Assembly (NCBI RefSeq): GCF_037975245.1
Contig: NC_092572.1
Coordinates: forward strand, 31,345,989 to 31,409,988
Direction: 5' to 3'
DNA from: Apostichopus japonicus
Taxonomy: Eukaryota; Echinodermata; Holothuroidea; Aspidochirotida; Stichopodidae
DNA: 64,000 bases
Positions 1 to 12,149 of this stretch are shown here, one piece after another. Within the stretch, counting starts at the first letter, position 1. Each line of letters begins with the position of its first letter. Made by a program: the position numbers and the translations under genes. The notes under the pieces are model-generated. The model worked only from the letters and a program-made list of their open reading frames with translations. It had not been told where the DNA came from and ran no database searches.

Positions 1-74
1 CATCTGTTTTGTTGAGATATGTAATCTGTTTTTATGTTTTTCATTATTAAGAAACTTTTCATTTTCTTCTTTAG

Positions 75-193
75 AACATGCATCCAGGTACGGTCTCTTT
101 GCATTGGTTCACCTATTGCCATCTTTCAACACAAGGAAAAGTAGAAAATGCAGTCGAGATGACAATGTCCGTTACTTCATCGCCTGGCAACCA
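75..193 (+). CDS. Penultimate coding exon of an uncharacterised metazoan protein
   Basis: Seen: a pyrimidine-rich acceptor ending in AG at 73-74 and a strong donor GTAAGT at 194. The only convincing open frame starts at 77 with two carried-over bases, giving 39 codons with stretches such as RYGLFALVHLLPSF and DDNVRYFIAWQP; one other frame contains a stop. The exon ends on a codon boundary, and the exon at 706 begins on one, so the two join cleanly as ...AWQP/IGTN.... Inference: the pattern of a leucine-rich 'LLP' segment, a basic stretch, then a second exon with 'FFVVLDG...LPV' resembles a family of uncharacterised animal proteins I have met before, but I cannot name the family or give a function. 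The 5' part of the gene lies upstream of the window. Confidence 0.65.
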
Positions 194-705
194 GTAAGTT
201 GTTTTGTGTGTTGAGTGGGAAAGATCTGCCAAAATTCATGCAGAGTGATCAATCTTTAACCATTTGAGCCTAGGGGATATTGGTACTGACATTCTGTCCT
301 CTAGGCCTCAGCCCCTTGGCTCAATCTGTGCTGGGCGGTCCAGGTAGGTGCTCTTATTAAATGTGTCTTTCCTTCAGGAGATAAGAGTCAACCACATAAA
401 ACTATCTGATCCAGATGTGGGTTATTGTAGACTATTCTGTACCTGAGCCAGATAATCCTGTATTATATATCAAGTTATATTTGCATATTTTTGTAGCTGG
501 TTAGTTATTAATATGGATTTTATATTTGGTTAAAATATGGCACAAGCCAGGCAGCAGTTCAGGCAAGATACATAATAGTACGGTTAGTGATGCAAGCAGG
601 ATGTGAAGTAATTGTCAGCTGGACTAGTTGAAGTTTTCAGAGGTTACTAGAGAAATCGGCACTATTTTGGAAATTAATGCATGAATTAATTTCCTTTCTT
701 CTTAG
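194..705 (+). other. Intron between the two terminal exons
   Basis: The donor is GTAAGT at 194 and the acceptor is a pyrimidine tract (tttcctttcttcttag) ending at 705. The 512-bp intron has no recognisable repeat or RNA. It is phase 0. Confidence 0.6.
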
Positions 706-1038
706 ATCGGAACAAATGTGGAAGAATATGCAAAGAAAAGCCAACTCAGCAGAAAACAGCCACACCTCTTGGCCATTGGAAGCAATGTGACTGACTTGCA
801 GCAGTTTTTTGTAGTTCTGGATGGAGTTGCCCTACCTGTTTCCAGGCAAGCATGTGGAATTGTAGCAGCTACAGATATTCTAATGAAAGTTCATTATGTT
901 TTTATTGTAGCATATGCGGTGCAGCTCACAGATTTCTACACCTTTATCCAAACTGTGGTGTATGGCATACCTCCATCAGGTCAAAAGATAAGTAATCGTG
1001 TTAAGGAGATAAGGATTGCTTTGCAAAATGTGGAGTAG
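706..1038 (+). CDS. Terminal coding exon of an uncharacterised metazoan protein
   Basis: Seen: acceptor AG at 704-705, then 110 codons and a TAG stop at 1036-1038 in the frame fixed by the preceding exon. The peptide starts IGTNVEEYAKK and contains LLAIGSNVTDLQQFF, VVLDGVALPV, KVHYVFIVAYAVQLTDFYTF and a charged C-terminus (NRVKEIRIALQNVE). No catalytic or metal-binding motif and no clear membrane segment is visible. Inference: the order of a short hydrophobic beta-like segment, 'DG.alPV', 'aaTDiLmKvHyVF', 'ytFiQtvvYGI' looks like the conserved C-terminal region of uncharacterised proteins common in fish and marine invertebrate predictions, some of them possibly transposon-related. I cannot assign a function. 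The exon lies only 1.5 kb from the start of a 33-kb satellite array. Confidence 0.7.
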   Translation: MGTNVEEYAKKSQLSRKQPHLLAIGSNVTDLQQFFVVLDGVALPVSRQACGIVAATDILMKVHYVFIVAYAVQLTDFYTFIQTVVYGIPPSGQKISNRVKEIRIALQNVE

Positions 1039-2160
1039 AGACTGTTCACAGTTTAGTTTAAAAGCATAAAGGAAAGTTTTTTGAAAGCATGTCTGAAAAT
1101 TTATTCGTTTTAATTACAAGCATTAATCTCTTTCATGATTTCTCATAACGTTTCTTAAGTAAGTTGCAATGGCCATTTTGTAGTAGAAAAACATGCCGTA
1201 TGTTTTATCTTTGGGATCAGTGTTTCAATTCTTGTAATCCTTTAGAGCTTAGTATGTAGCTATTATATAAAGTGTAGTTGGATTTTTGACATTAACAGAA
1301 TTATAAGGCCTACAACACAGGGTAAACAAATACAAAACTGACCACTACACAACTTAGACCCACATATATCTCTAAAATCATCTCCAGATGAACCTGGTTG
1401 TGATGGATAAATCAAGTTTTGACCAGTTATTCAGGTTGTACAGTTGATAATTTAAGTTGCTTATAAACATGGGAGGGATACTGCTTGCACCAGATCTCAG
1501 CCACAGCCACTCATATGAATTACTCATTAATAATTAATGACTCACAATATGTCAGGCACTTGCTCGCCCTTGGGAGCGTAGGTTTATCTAACTTAGTCTT
1601 GATTGGGTGTTGTCACTGTTACTTTTATCTTGTTTTAAAACATTCATTCAGACTGTTAGAGGATATTCAGTGTTTCAGTTTATTTTTGACCCATTTGGGG
1701 ATCAAGTTGGTGTTATTTTCATTTGACTTCATGAAAATAGTGGAGTGAATAAGTTTGAAGATGTTGTTCAAATATGAGACCATGGAAACTCAACCTCATT
1801 GGGTGGTAAAAAATGGTTTGTTTATTTATTTAATTTTTGTACAATCTGAGATCTTATCCAGTTGGAATCTGGATTTTACTGGATTTTAGGGGTGCATAGT
1901 CCCATCTACTGTCAATATCACTCAGTACTAATACAGTAAATTAATATCATGTTTTAACTTAGTAACATCCATGGCTAAATGTAAACATAAAGTTAGGCTA
2001 GAACACTATGCATGGATATACTCTAGCACTTCTGGTCAACAGCCTTAAATTTTTATAGTAAACAAAGGGCTTAGCTGACATACTTAAGTTAATCTGTCTA
2101 CACTATATGGTTTAAGTCTAACTCATGATTTTTTATTTCTCAAGTACAGGAAGCAATAAA
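1039..2160 (+). other. Probable 3'UTR, with AATAAA at 2155-2160
   Basis: After the TAG at 1036-1038 the sequence is AT-rich and non-coding. The first canonical polyadenylation hexamer I find downstream is AATAAA at 2155-2160, followed by an A/G-rich stretch. This would give a 3'UTR of about 1.1 kb. An 87-codon open frame at 1485-1748 inside it has no recognisable features and is treated as chance. The true cleavage site is not provable from sequence alone. Confidence 0.4.
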
Positions 2161-2321
2161 AGAAAGAAAGAAAAGAAATGTGTTCCCTTTTATTTCAGCA
2201 GGAGATGCTGTGTTTTGACCTACCCTTTACATTCCATATTTTGCAAGTGATACAGATTCTGAGTCTACAGTTAGTGGTGCTCTGTACACCCTAATACTGA
2301 CCTAAGGACTTGCACTTACAG

Positions 2322-2510
2322 GTGCCTACTTTGCTCTTTCCAGTGCTGGTGGTAGCACTTAAAGTGCGGGACTGTTGCAGCACTTTTCAGGTGCTGGTAT
2401 AGTTAGCACCATTGAGAGTGTTATTTATAGCACTTAGGGTGCTGTCCCTCGCAGGGCTCTTGGAAAGTGCTGTAAAATAGCACTCTATGTGCTGTTTTCA
2501 GCACTTTGGT
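2322..2510. repeat. Degenerate ~25-bp array of AGCACTT / AGTGCT palindromic motifs
   Basis: AGCACT or its complement AGTGCT recurs at 2333, 2354, 2379, 2429, 2466, 2479 and 2500, with AGCACC at 2405. Spacing is mostly 21-26 bp. Many copies face each other as short inverted pairs (AGCACTTagGGTGCT). It ends about 12 bp before the 22-bp satellite starts. Confidence 0.55.
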
Positions 2511-5500
2511 TTTTAGAGTGTACACATTCGATTTATTGGTACCGCACAATCGATATTTCGGTACCGCACATTCCATTTATCGGTATCGCACATTCGATTT
2601 ATTGGTACCTCACATTCCCTTTATCGGTATTGCAATTTCGAATTATCGGTACCGCACATTCGACTTATCGGTACCGCACATTCGATTTATCGGTACCTCA
2701 TATTCGATTAATCGGTATCGCACATTCGATTCATCGGTACCGCAAAATCGATATATCGGTACCGCACATTCGATTTATCGGTAGCGCACATTCGATTTAT
2801 CGGTATCGCACATTCGATTTATCGGTACCACACATTCGATTAATCGGTATCGCACATTCGATTAATCGGTATCGGACGTTCGAATTATCGTTAACGCACA
2901 TTCGATTAATTGGTATCAGACGTTCGATTTATCGGTAACGCACATTCGATTTATCGGTCCCTCACAATCGATTTATCGGTACCGCATTTGATTTATCGGT
3001 ATCGTAAATTCGATTTATCGGTATTGCACTTTCGATTTATCGACATCGCACATTAGATTTATCGGTACCGCACAATCGATTTATCAGTACCGCACATTCG
3101 ATAAATCGGTGTCGCACGTTCGATTTATCGGTACCGCACTTTCGATTTAACGGTACCGCACATTCAATTATTCGGTATCGTATATTCGATTAATCTAAAC
3201 TCATTCTATTTATCGTTATCGCACGTCCGATTTATCGGACCGCACAATCGATTTTTCGGTATCGCACATTCGATTTATCGGTATCGCACATTCGATTTAT
3301 CGGTATCGCACATTCGATTTATCGGTCTCGCACATTCGATTTATCGGTACCGCACAATCGATTTATCGGTACCGCACATTCGATTTATCGGTAACGCACA
3401 TTCGATTTATCGGTATCGCACATTCAATTTATCGGTAGCGAACATTCGATTTATCGGTACCGCACATTCGATTTATCGGTATCGTACATTCGATTAATCG
3501 GTATGGGACGTTCGATTTATCGGTACCGCTCATTCGATTTATCGGTCCCGCACAATCGATCTATCGGTACCGCTCATTCGATTAATCGGTATCGCACGTT
3601 TGATTTATCGGTCCCGCACAATCGATTTATTGGTATCGCACATTCGATTTATCGGTCCCGCACAATCGATTTATCGGTATTGTTCGTTAGATTGATCGGT
3701 ACCGCACTTTCGATTTATCGGTACCGCACTTTCGATTTATCGGTACGCCACATTCTATTAATCGGTATCGGACGTTCGATTTATCGGTAACGCACATTCG
3801 ATTTATCGGTATCGGACGTTCGATTTATCGGTAACGCACATTCGATTTTACGGTACCGCACATTCGATTTATCGGTATAGCACTTTCGATTCATCGGTAC
3901 CGCATATCGATTTATCGGTCCCGCACAATCGATTTATCGGTACCGCATTTGATTTATCGGTATCGTAAATTCGATTTATCGGTATTGCACTTTCGATTTA
4001 TCGACATCGCACATTAGATTTATCGGTACCGCACAATCGATTTATCAGTACCGCACATTCGATTAACCGGTATCGCACGTTCGATTTATCGGTACCGCAC
4101 TTTCGATTTAACGGTACCGCACATTCAATTATTCGGTATCGTATATTCGATTACCTTAAACTCATTCGATTTATCTTTATCGCACGTCCGATTTATCGGA
4201 CCGCACAATCTATTTTTCGGTACCGCACATTCGATTTATCGGTATCGCACATTTGATTTATTTGTATCGTAAATTCGATTTATCGGTATCGCACTTTTGA
4301 TTTATCGGTACCGCACAATCGATTTATCGGTACCGTACCTTCGATTCATCGGGATCGTAAATTCGATTTATCGGTATGGCACATTCGATTTATCGGTATC
4401 GCACATTCCATTTATCGGTCCCGCACATTCGATTTATCGGTATCGCAATTCGATTTATCGGTCTTGCTCATTCGATTTATCGGTACCGCACAATCGATTA
4501 ATCGGTATCGCAAGTTCGATTTATCGGTATCGCACTTTCGATTTATCGGTACCGCACTTTTGACTGATCGGTATCGCACATTCGATTTATCGGTATCGCA
4601 CTTTCGATTGATCGCTTCCGCATAATCGATTTATCGGTACAGCACAATCGATTTATCAGTACCGCACATTCAATTAATCGGTTTCGTAAAATCGAATTAT
4701 CGGTATCGCACATTCGATTTATCGGTATCGCACATTGGACTTATCGGTCTTACTCATTCGATTTATCGGTACCGCACAATCGTTTAATCGGTATCGCACA
4801 TTCCATTTATCGGTATTGCAATTCGATTAATCGGTATCGCAGGTTCGATTTATCGGTACCGCACTTTCGATTTATCGGTACCGCACTTTTGATTGATCGG
4901 TATCGCACGTTCGATTTATCGGTATCGCACTTTCGATTGATCGCTTCCGCATACTCGATTTATCGGTACAGCACAATCGATTTATCAGTACCGCACATTC
5001 AATTAATCGGTATCGTAAATTCAATTTATCGGTATCGCACGTTCGATTTGTCGGTATCGCACATTCGAATTATCGGTACCGCATATCGATTAATCGGTAT
5101 CGCACAATCGATTGATCGGTACCGCATAATCGATTTATCGGTACAGCACAATCTATTTATTAGTGCCGCACATTCAATTAATCGGTTTCGTAAATTCGAA
5201 TTATCGGTATCGCACATTCGATTTATCGGTATCGCACATTGGATTAATCGGTATCGCACGTTCGATTTATCGGTCCCGCACAATCGATTTATCGGTACCG
5301 CACATTCGATTTATCGGTATCGCAATTCGATTTATCGGTATCGCGCATTCGATTTATCGGTACCGCACATTTGATTTATCGGTACCGCACATTCGATTTA
5401 TCGGTACCAAACATTCGATTGATCGGTATCGCACATTTGATTTATCGGTATCGTACATTCCATTAATGGGTATCGGACGTTCGAATTATCGGTACCGCAC

Positions 5501-6650
5501 ATTCGATTTATCGGTCCCGCACAATCGATTTATCGGTTCCGCTCATTCGATTTCTCGGTATCGCACGTTCGATTTATCGGTACCGCATAATCGATTTATA
5601 GGTACCGCACATTCGATTTATCGGTACCGCAGATTTGATTAATCGGTATTGCACGTTCGATTTATCGGTACCGCCCTTTCGATTTATCGGTAACGCATAT
5701 CGATTAATCGATATCGCACATTTGATTTATCGGTACCGCACATTCGATATATCGTTAACACACATTCGATTTATCGGTCCCGCACAATCGATTTATCGGT
5801 ATCGCACATTCGCTTTATCGGTATCGCACATATTATTTATCGGTATCGCACATTCGATTTATCGGTACCGCATATCAATTAATGGGTATCACACATTCGA
5901 TTTATCAGTACAGCACAATCGATTTATCGGTACAGCACAATCGATTTATCAGTACCGCACATTCAATTAATCGGTTTCGTAAATTCAAATTATCGGTATC
6001 GCACATTCGATTTATCGGTATCGCAATTGGACTTATTGGTATCGGACGCTAAATTTATCGGTACCGCACATTCGATTTATCGGTATCGCACATTCGATTA
6101 ATCGGTATCGCATGTTCGATTTATCGGTCCCGCACAATCGATTTATCGGTACCGCACATTCGATTTATCGGTATCGCAATTCGATTTATCGGTATCGCAC
6201 ATTCGATTTATCGGTACCGCACATTCGATTTATCGGTACCGCACATTCGATTTATCGGTACAGCACATTCGATTAATCGGTATCGCACATTCGATTCATC
6301 GGTACCGCACGTTCGATTTATCGGTATCGAACATTCGATTTATCGGTATCTCACATTCGATTTATCGGTATCTCACATTCGATTTATCGGAAACGCACAT
6401 TCGATTTATTGGTATCGCACATTCGATTTATCAGTACTACACATTCGATTAATCGGTACCGCACATTCGGTTTATCGGTATCGCACTTTCGATTTATCGA
6501 TACCGCAATATCGATTAATCGGTCTCCCACTTTCGATTTATCGTTACGGCACATTCGATTAATCGGTATCGCACATTCGATTAATCGGTATCGGACGTTC
6601 AATTTATCGGTAACGCACATTCTATTAATCGGTATCGGACGTTCGATTTA

Positions 6651-9404
6651 TCGGTATCACACTTTCGATTTGTCGTTATCGCACATTCGATTTATCGGTC
6701 CCGCACAATCGATTTATCGGTATCGCAGGTTCGATTAATCGGTCTCGCACATTCGATTTATCGGTACCACACTATCGATTTATTAGTACCGCACATTTGA
6801 TTAATCGGTATCGCACGTTCGATTTATCGGTACCGCACTTTCTATTGATCGGTATCGCACATTTGATTAATCGGTATCGTAAATTCGATATTTCGGTATC
6901 GCACATTCGATAAATCGTATCGGTATGGCACGTTCGATTTATCGGTCCCGCAAAATCGATTTTTCGGTACCGCACGTTCGATTTATCGGTATCGCAATTC
7001 GATTTATCGGTATCGCTCGTTCGATTTATCGGTACCGCACAATCGATTTATCGGTACCGCAGATTCGATTAATCGGTTTCGCTCGTTCGATTTATCGGTA
7101 CCGCACAATCGATTTATCGGTACCGCACAATCGATTCATCGGTACCGTACATTCGATTAATCGGTATCGTAAATTCGATTTATCGGTATCGCACGTTCGA
7201 TTTATTGGTATCGCACATTCGACTTATCGGTACCGCACATTCGAATTATCGGTACCTCACATTCGATTTATCGGTATCGCACACTCGATTTATCGGTACA
7301 GCACAATCGATTTATCGGTACCGCAATATCGATTAATAGATCTCGCACATTCGATTTATCGGTATCGCACATTCGATTTATCGGTAACGCATTTTCGATT
7401 TATTGGTATCGCACATTCGATTTATCGGTACCTCACATTCGATTGATCGGTACCGCACATTAGATTTATCGGTACAGCACATTCGATTAATCGGTATCGG
7501 ACGTTTAATTTATCGGTACCGCTCTTTCGATATATCGGTACCGCACATTCGATTAGTCGGTATCGCACGGTCGATTTATTGGTACCGCACATTCGATTAA
7601 TCGGTTTCGCTCGTTCGATTTATCGGTACCGCACAATCGATTTATCGGTACCGCACAATCGATTCATCGGTACCGTACATTCGATTAATCGGTATCGTAA
7701 ATTCGATTTATCGGTATCGCACGTTCGATTTATCGGTATCGCACATTCGACTTATCGGTACCGCACATTCGAATTATCGGTACCTCACATTCGATTTATC
7801 GGTATCGCACACTCGATTTATCGGTACAGCACAATCGATTTATCGGTACCGCAATATCGATTAATAGATCTCGCACATTCGATTTATCGGTATCGCACAT
7901 TCGATTTATCGGTAACGCATTTTCGATTTATTGGTATCGCACATTCGATTTATCGGTACCTCACATTCGATTGATCGGTACCGCACATTCGATTTATCGG
8001 TACAGCACATTCGATTAATCGGTAGCGGACGTTTAATTTATCGGTACCGCTCTTTCGATATATCGGTACCGCACATTCGATTAGTCGGTATCGCACGGTC
8101 GATTTATTGGTACCGCACATTCGATTGATCGGTTTCGTACATTCGATTTATCGGTATCGCACATTCTACTTATCGGCATCGCACTTTCGATTTATCGGTA
8201 CCGCACATTCGATTTATCGGTACAGCACGTTCGATTTATCGGTATCGCACATTTGATTTATCGGTACCGCACATTTGATTTATCGGTACAGCACATTCGA
8301 TTTATCGGTCACGCACATTCGACTAATCCGTAGCGCACATTCGATTTATCGGTACCGCACATTCGATTTATCGGTTTCGTAAATTCGATTTATCGGTATC
8401 ACACATTCGATTTATCGGTATCGCACATTCGATTTATCGGTATTGCAATTTCGATTCATCGGTACCGCACATTCGATTTATCAGTATCGCACATTCGATT
8501 TATCGGTACCGCACATTCGATTGATCGGTTTCGTAAATTCGATTTATCGGTATCGCACATTCGATTAATAGGTATCGCACGTTCGATTTATCGGTACCGC
8601 ACATTCGATTTATCGGTAACGCACTTTCGATTTATTGGTATCGCACATTCGATTTTTCGGTACCTTACATTCGATTTATCGGTACCGCAAATTCGATTTA
8701 TCGGTAAAGCACATTCGATTAATCGGTATCGGACGTTTAATTTTTCGGTACCGCATTTTCGATTGATCGGTATCGCATAATCGATTTATCGGTACCGCAC
8801 AATCGATTTATCAGTTTCGTAAATTCCATTTATCGGTATCGCACATTCGATTTATCGGTACCGCACATTCGATTTATCGGTTTCGTAAATTCGATTTATC
8901 GGTATCACACATTCGATTTATCGGTACCGCACATTCGATTTATCGGTATCGCACATTCGATTTATTGGTACCGCACATTCGATTAATCGGTTTCGTAAAT
9001 TCGATTTATCGGTATCGCACATTCGATTGATTGGTATCGCACGTTCGATTCATCGGTACCGCACATTCTATTAATGGGTATCGTACATTCGATTTATCGG
9101 TATCGCATGATCGATTTATCGGTACCTTACATTCGATTTATCGGTAACGCACTATCGATTTATCGGTACCGCACATTCGATTTATCGGTAACGCACATTC
9201 GATTTATTGGTATCGCACATTCGATTTATCGGTACCTCACATTCGATTAATCTGTACCGCACATTAGATTTATCGGTACAGCACATTCGATTAATCGGTA
9301 TCGGACGTTCGATTTATCGGTACCGCTCTTTCGATATATCGGTACCGCACATTCGATTAGTCGGTATCGCACGGTCGATTTATTGGTACAGCATTTTCGA
9401 TTGA
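6651..9404. repeat. Higher-order block A, copy 1 (recurs at about +5.15 to +5.68 kb)
   Basis: The variant order from 6651 onward is repeated from about 12330 (offset 5,679), including the 173-codon open stretch at 6925/12604. After an extra internal 528-bp tandem duplication in this copy, the offset becomes 5,151 (9207/14358). A third, shorter copy starts near 17640 (offset a further 5,309). The match is base-by-base over long stretches, well beyond what the shared 22-bp monomer would give. Confidence 0.85.
7071..8126. repeat. 528-bp tandem duplication (24 monomers) inside the satellite
   Basis: The distinctive variant string around 'ggtttcgctcgttcg' at 7075 recurs at 7603, exactly 528 bp on. 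The following ORF-length stretches 7403-7600 and 7931-8128 are nearly identical. 528 is 24 x 22, so the duplication stays in monomer register. Confidence 0.85.
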
Positions 9405-9434
9405 TCGGTACCGCATAATCGATTTATCGGTACC

Positions 9435-11152
9435 GCACAATCGATTGATCAGTACCGCACATTCGATTAATCGGTTTCGTAAATTCAGTTTATCGGTATC
9501 GCACATTCTGTTTATCGGTATCGCACATTCGACTTATCGGTAGCGCACATTCGACTAATCGGTAGCGCACATTCGATTAATCAGTTTCGTAAATTCGATT
9601 TATCGGTGTCGCACATTCGATTTATCGGTATCGCACAATCGACTAATCGGTAGCGCACATTCGATTTATCGGTACCGCACATTCGATTAATGGTTATCGC
9701 ACATTCGATTTATCAGTATCGCATAATCAATTTATCTGTATCGCACATTCGATTTATCGGTCACGCGCATTCGACTAATTGGTACCGCACATTCGATTTA
9801 TCAGTATCGCACATTCGATTTATCGGTACCGCACATTCGATTGATCGGTTTCGTAAATTCGATTTATCGGTATCGCACATTCGATTAATAGGTATCGCAC
9901 GTTCGATTTATCGGTACCGCACATTCGATTTATCGGTAACGCACTTTCGATTTATTGGTATCGCACATTCGATTTTTCGGTACCTTACATTCGATTTATC
10001 GGTACCGCAAATTCGATTTATCGGTATCGCACATTCGATTAATCGGTATCGGACGTTTAATTTATCGGTACCGCATTTTCGATTGATCGGTATTGCATAA
10101 TCGATTTATCGGTACCGCACAATCGATTTATCAGTTTCCTTAAATTCCATTTATCGGTATCGCACATTCGATTTAAAGGTAACGCACATTCGATTTATCG
10201 GTACCGAACATTCGATATATAGGTATTGCAATTTCGATTTATCGGTACCGCACATTCGATTTATCGGTATCGCACATTCGATTTATCGGTACCGCACAAT
10301 CGATTGATCAGTACCGCACATTCGATTAATCGGTTTCGTAAATTCAGTTTATCGGTATCGCACATTCTGTTTATCGGTATCGCACATTCGACTTATCGGT
10401 AGCGCACATTCGACTAATCGGTAGCGCACATTCGATTAATCAGTTTCGTAAATTCGATTTATCGGTGTCGCACATTCGATTTATCGGTATCGCACAATCG
10501 ACTAATCGGTAGCGCACATTCGATTTATCGGTACCGCACATTCGATTAATGGTTATCGCACATTCGATTTATCAGTATCGCATAATCAATTTATCTGTAT
10601 CGCACATTCGATTTATCGGTCACGCGCATTCGACTAATTGGTACCGCACATTCGATTTATCAGTATCGCACATTCGATTTATCGGTACCGCACATTCGAT
10701 TGATCGGTTTCGTAAATTCGATTTATCGGTATCGCACATTCGATTAATAGGTATCGCACGTTCGATTTATCGGTACCGCACATTCGATTTATCGGTAACG
10801 CACTTTCGATTTATTGGTATCGCACATTCGATTTTTCGGTACCTTACATTCGATTTATCGGTACCGCAAATTCGATTTATCGGTATCGCACATTCGATTA
10901 ATCGGTATCGGACGTTTAATTTATCGGTACCGCATTTTCGATTGATCGGTATCGCATAATCGATTTATCGGTACCGCACAATCGATTTATCAGTTTCCTT
11001 AAATTCCATTTATCGGTATCGCACATTCGATTTAAAGGTAACGCACATTCGATTTATCGGTACCGAACATTCGATATATAGGTATTGCAATTTCGATTTA
11101 TCGGTACCGCACATTCGATTTATCGGTATCGCACATTCGATTTATCGGTACC
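9435..11152. repeat. 859-bp tandem duplication inside the satellite
   Basis: The segment beginning near 'cgattgatcagtaccgc' at 9442 is repeated from 10301 (offset 859 = 39 x 22 + 1). The identical 136-codon open stretches 9690-10100 and 10549-10959 mark the two copies. A further copy of part of it lies 2,180 bp downstream (11387, 11870). Confidence 0.85.
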
Positions 11153-12149
11153 GCACATTCGATTAATCGGTTTCGTAAATTCGATTTATCGGTATCGCAC
11201 ATTCGATTGATTGGTATCGCACGTTCGATTCATCGGTACCGCACATTCTATTAATGGGTATCGTACATTCGATTTATCGGTATCGCATGATCGATTTATC
11301 GGTACCTTACATTCGAATTATCGGTAACGCACTATCGATTTATCGGTACCGCACATTCGATTTATCGGTAACGCACATTCGATTTATTGGTATCGCACAT
11401 TCGATTTATCGGTACCTCACATTCGATTAATCTGTACCGCACATTAGATTTATCGGTACAGCACATTCGATTAATCGGTATCGGACGTTCGATTTATCGG
11501 TACCGCTCTTTCGATATATCGGTACCGCACATTCGATTAGTCGGTATCGCACGGTCGATTTATTGGTACAGCATTTTCGATTGATCGGTACCGCATAATC
11601 GATTTATCGGTACCGCACAATCGATTGATCAGTACCGCACATTCGATTAATCGGTTTCGTAAATTCAGTTTATCGGTATCGCACATTCTGTTTATCGGTA
11701 TCGCACATTCGACTTATCGGTAGCGCACATTCGACTAATCGGTAGCGCACATTCGATTAATCAGTTTCGTAAATTCGATTTATCGGTGTCGCACATTCGA
11801 TTTATCGGTATCGCACAATCGACTTATCGGTAGCGCACATTCGATTTATCGGTACCGCACATTCGATTAATGGTTATCGCACATTCGATTTATCAGTATC
11901 GCATAATCAATTTATCTGTATCGCACATTCGATTTATCGGTCACGCGCATTCGACTAATTGGTACCGCACATTCGATTTATCAGTATCGCACATTCGATT
12001 TATCGGTACCGCACATTCGATTTATCGGTTTCGTAAATTCGATTTATCGGTATCGCACATTCGATTAATAGGTATCGCACGTTCGATTTATCGGTACCGC
12101 ACATTCGATTTATCGGTAACGCACTTTCGATTTATTGGTATCGCACATT

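Noticed and set aside
1485-1748. 87-codon ORF downstream of the terminal exon
   Set aside because: It lies in the probable 3'UTR and is AT-rich, with no recognisable domain.
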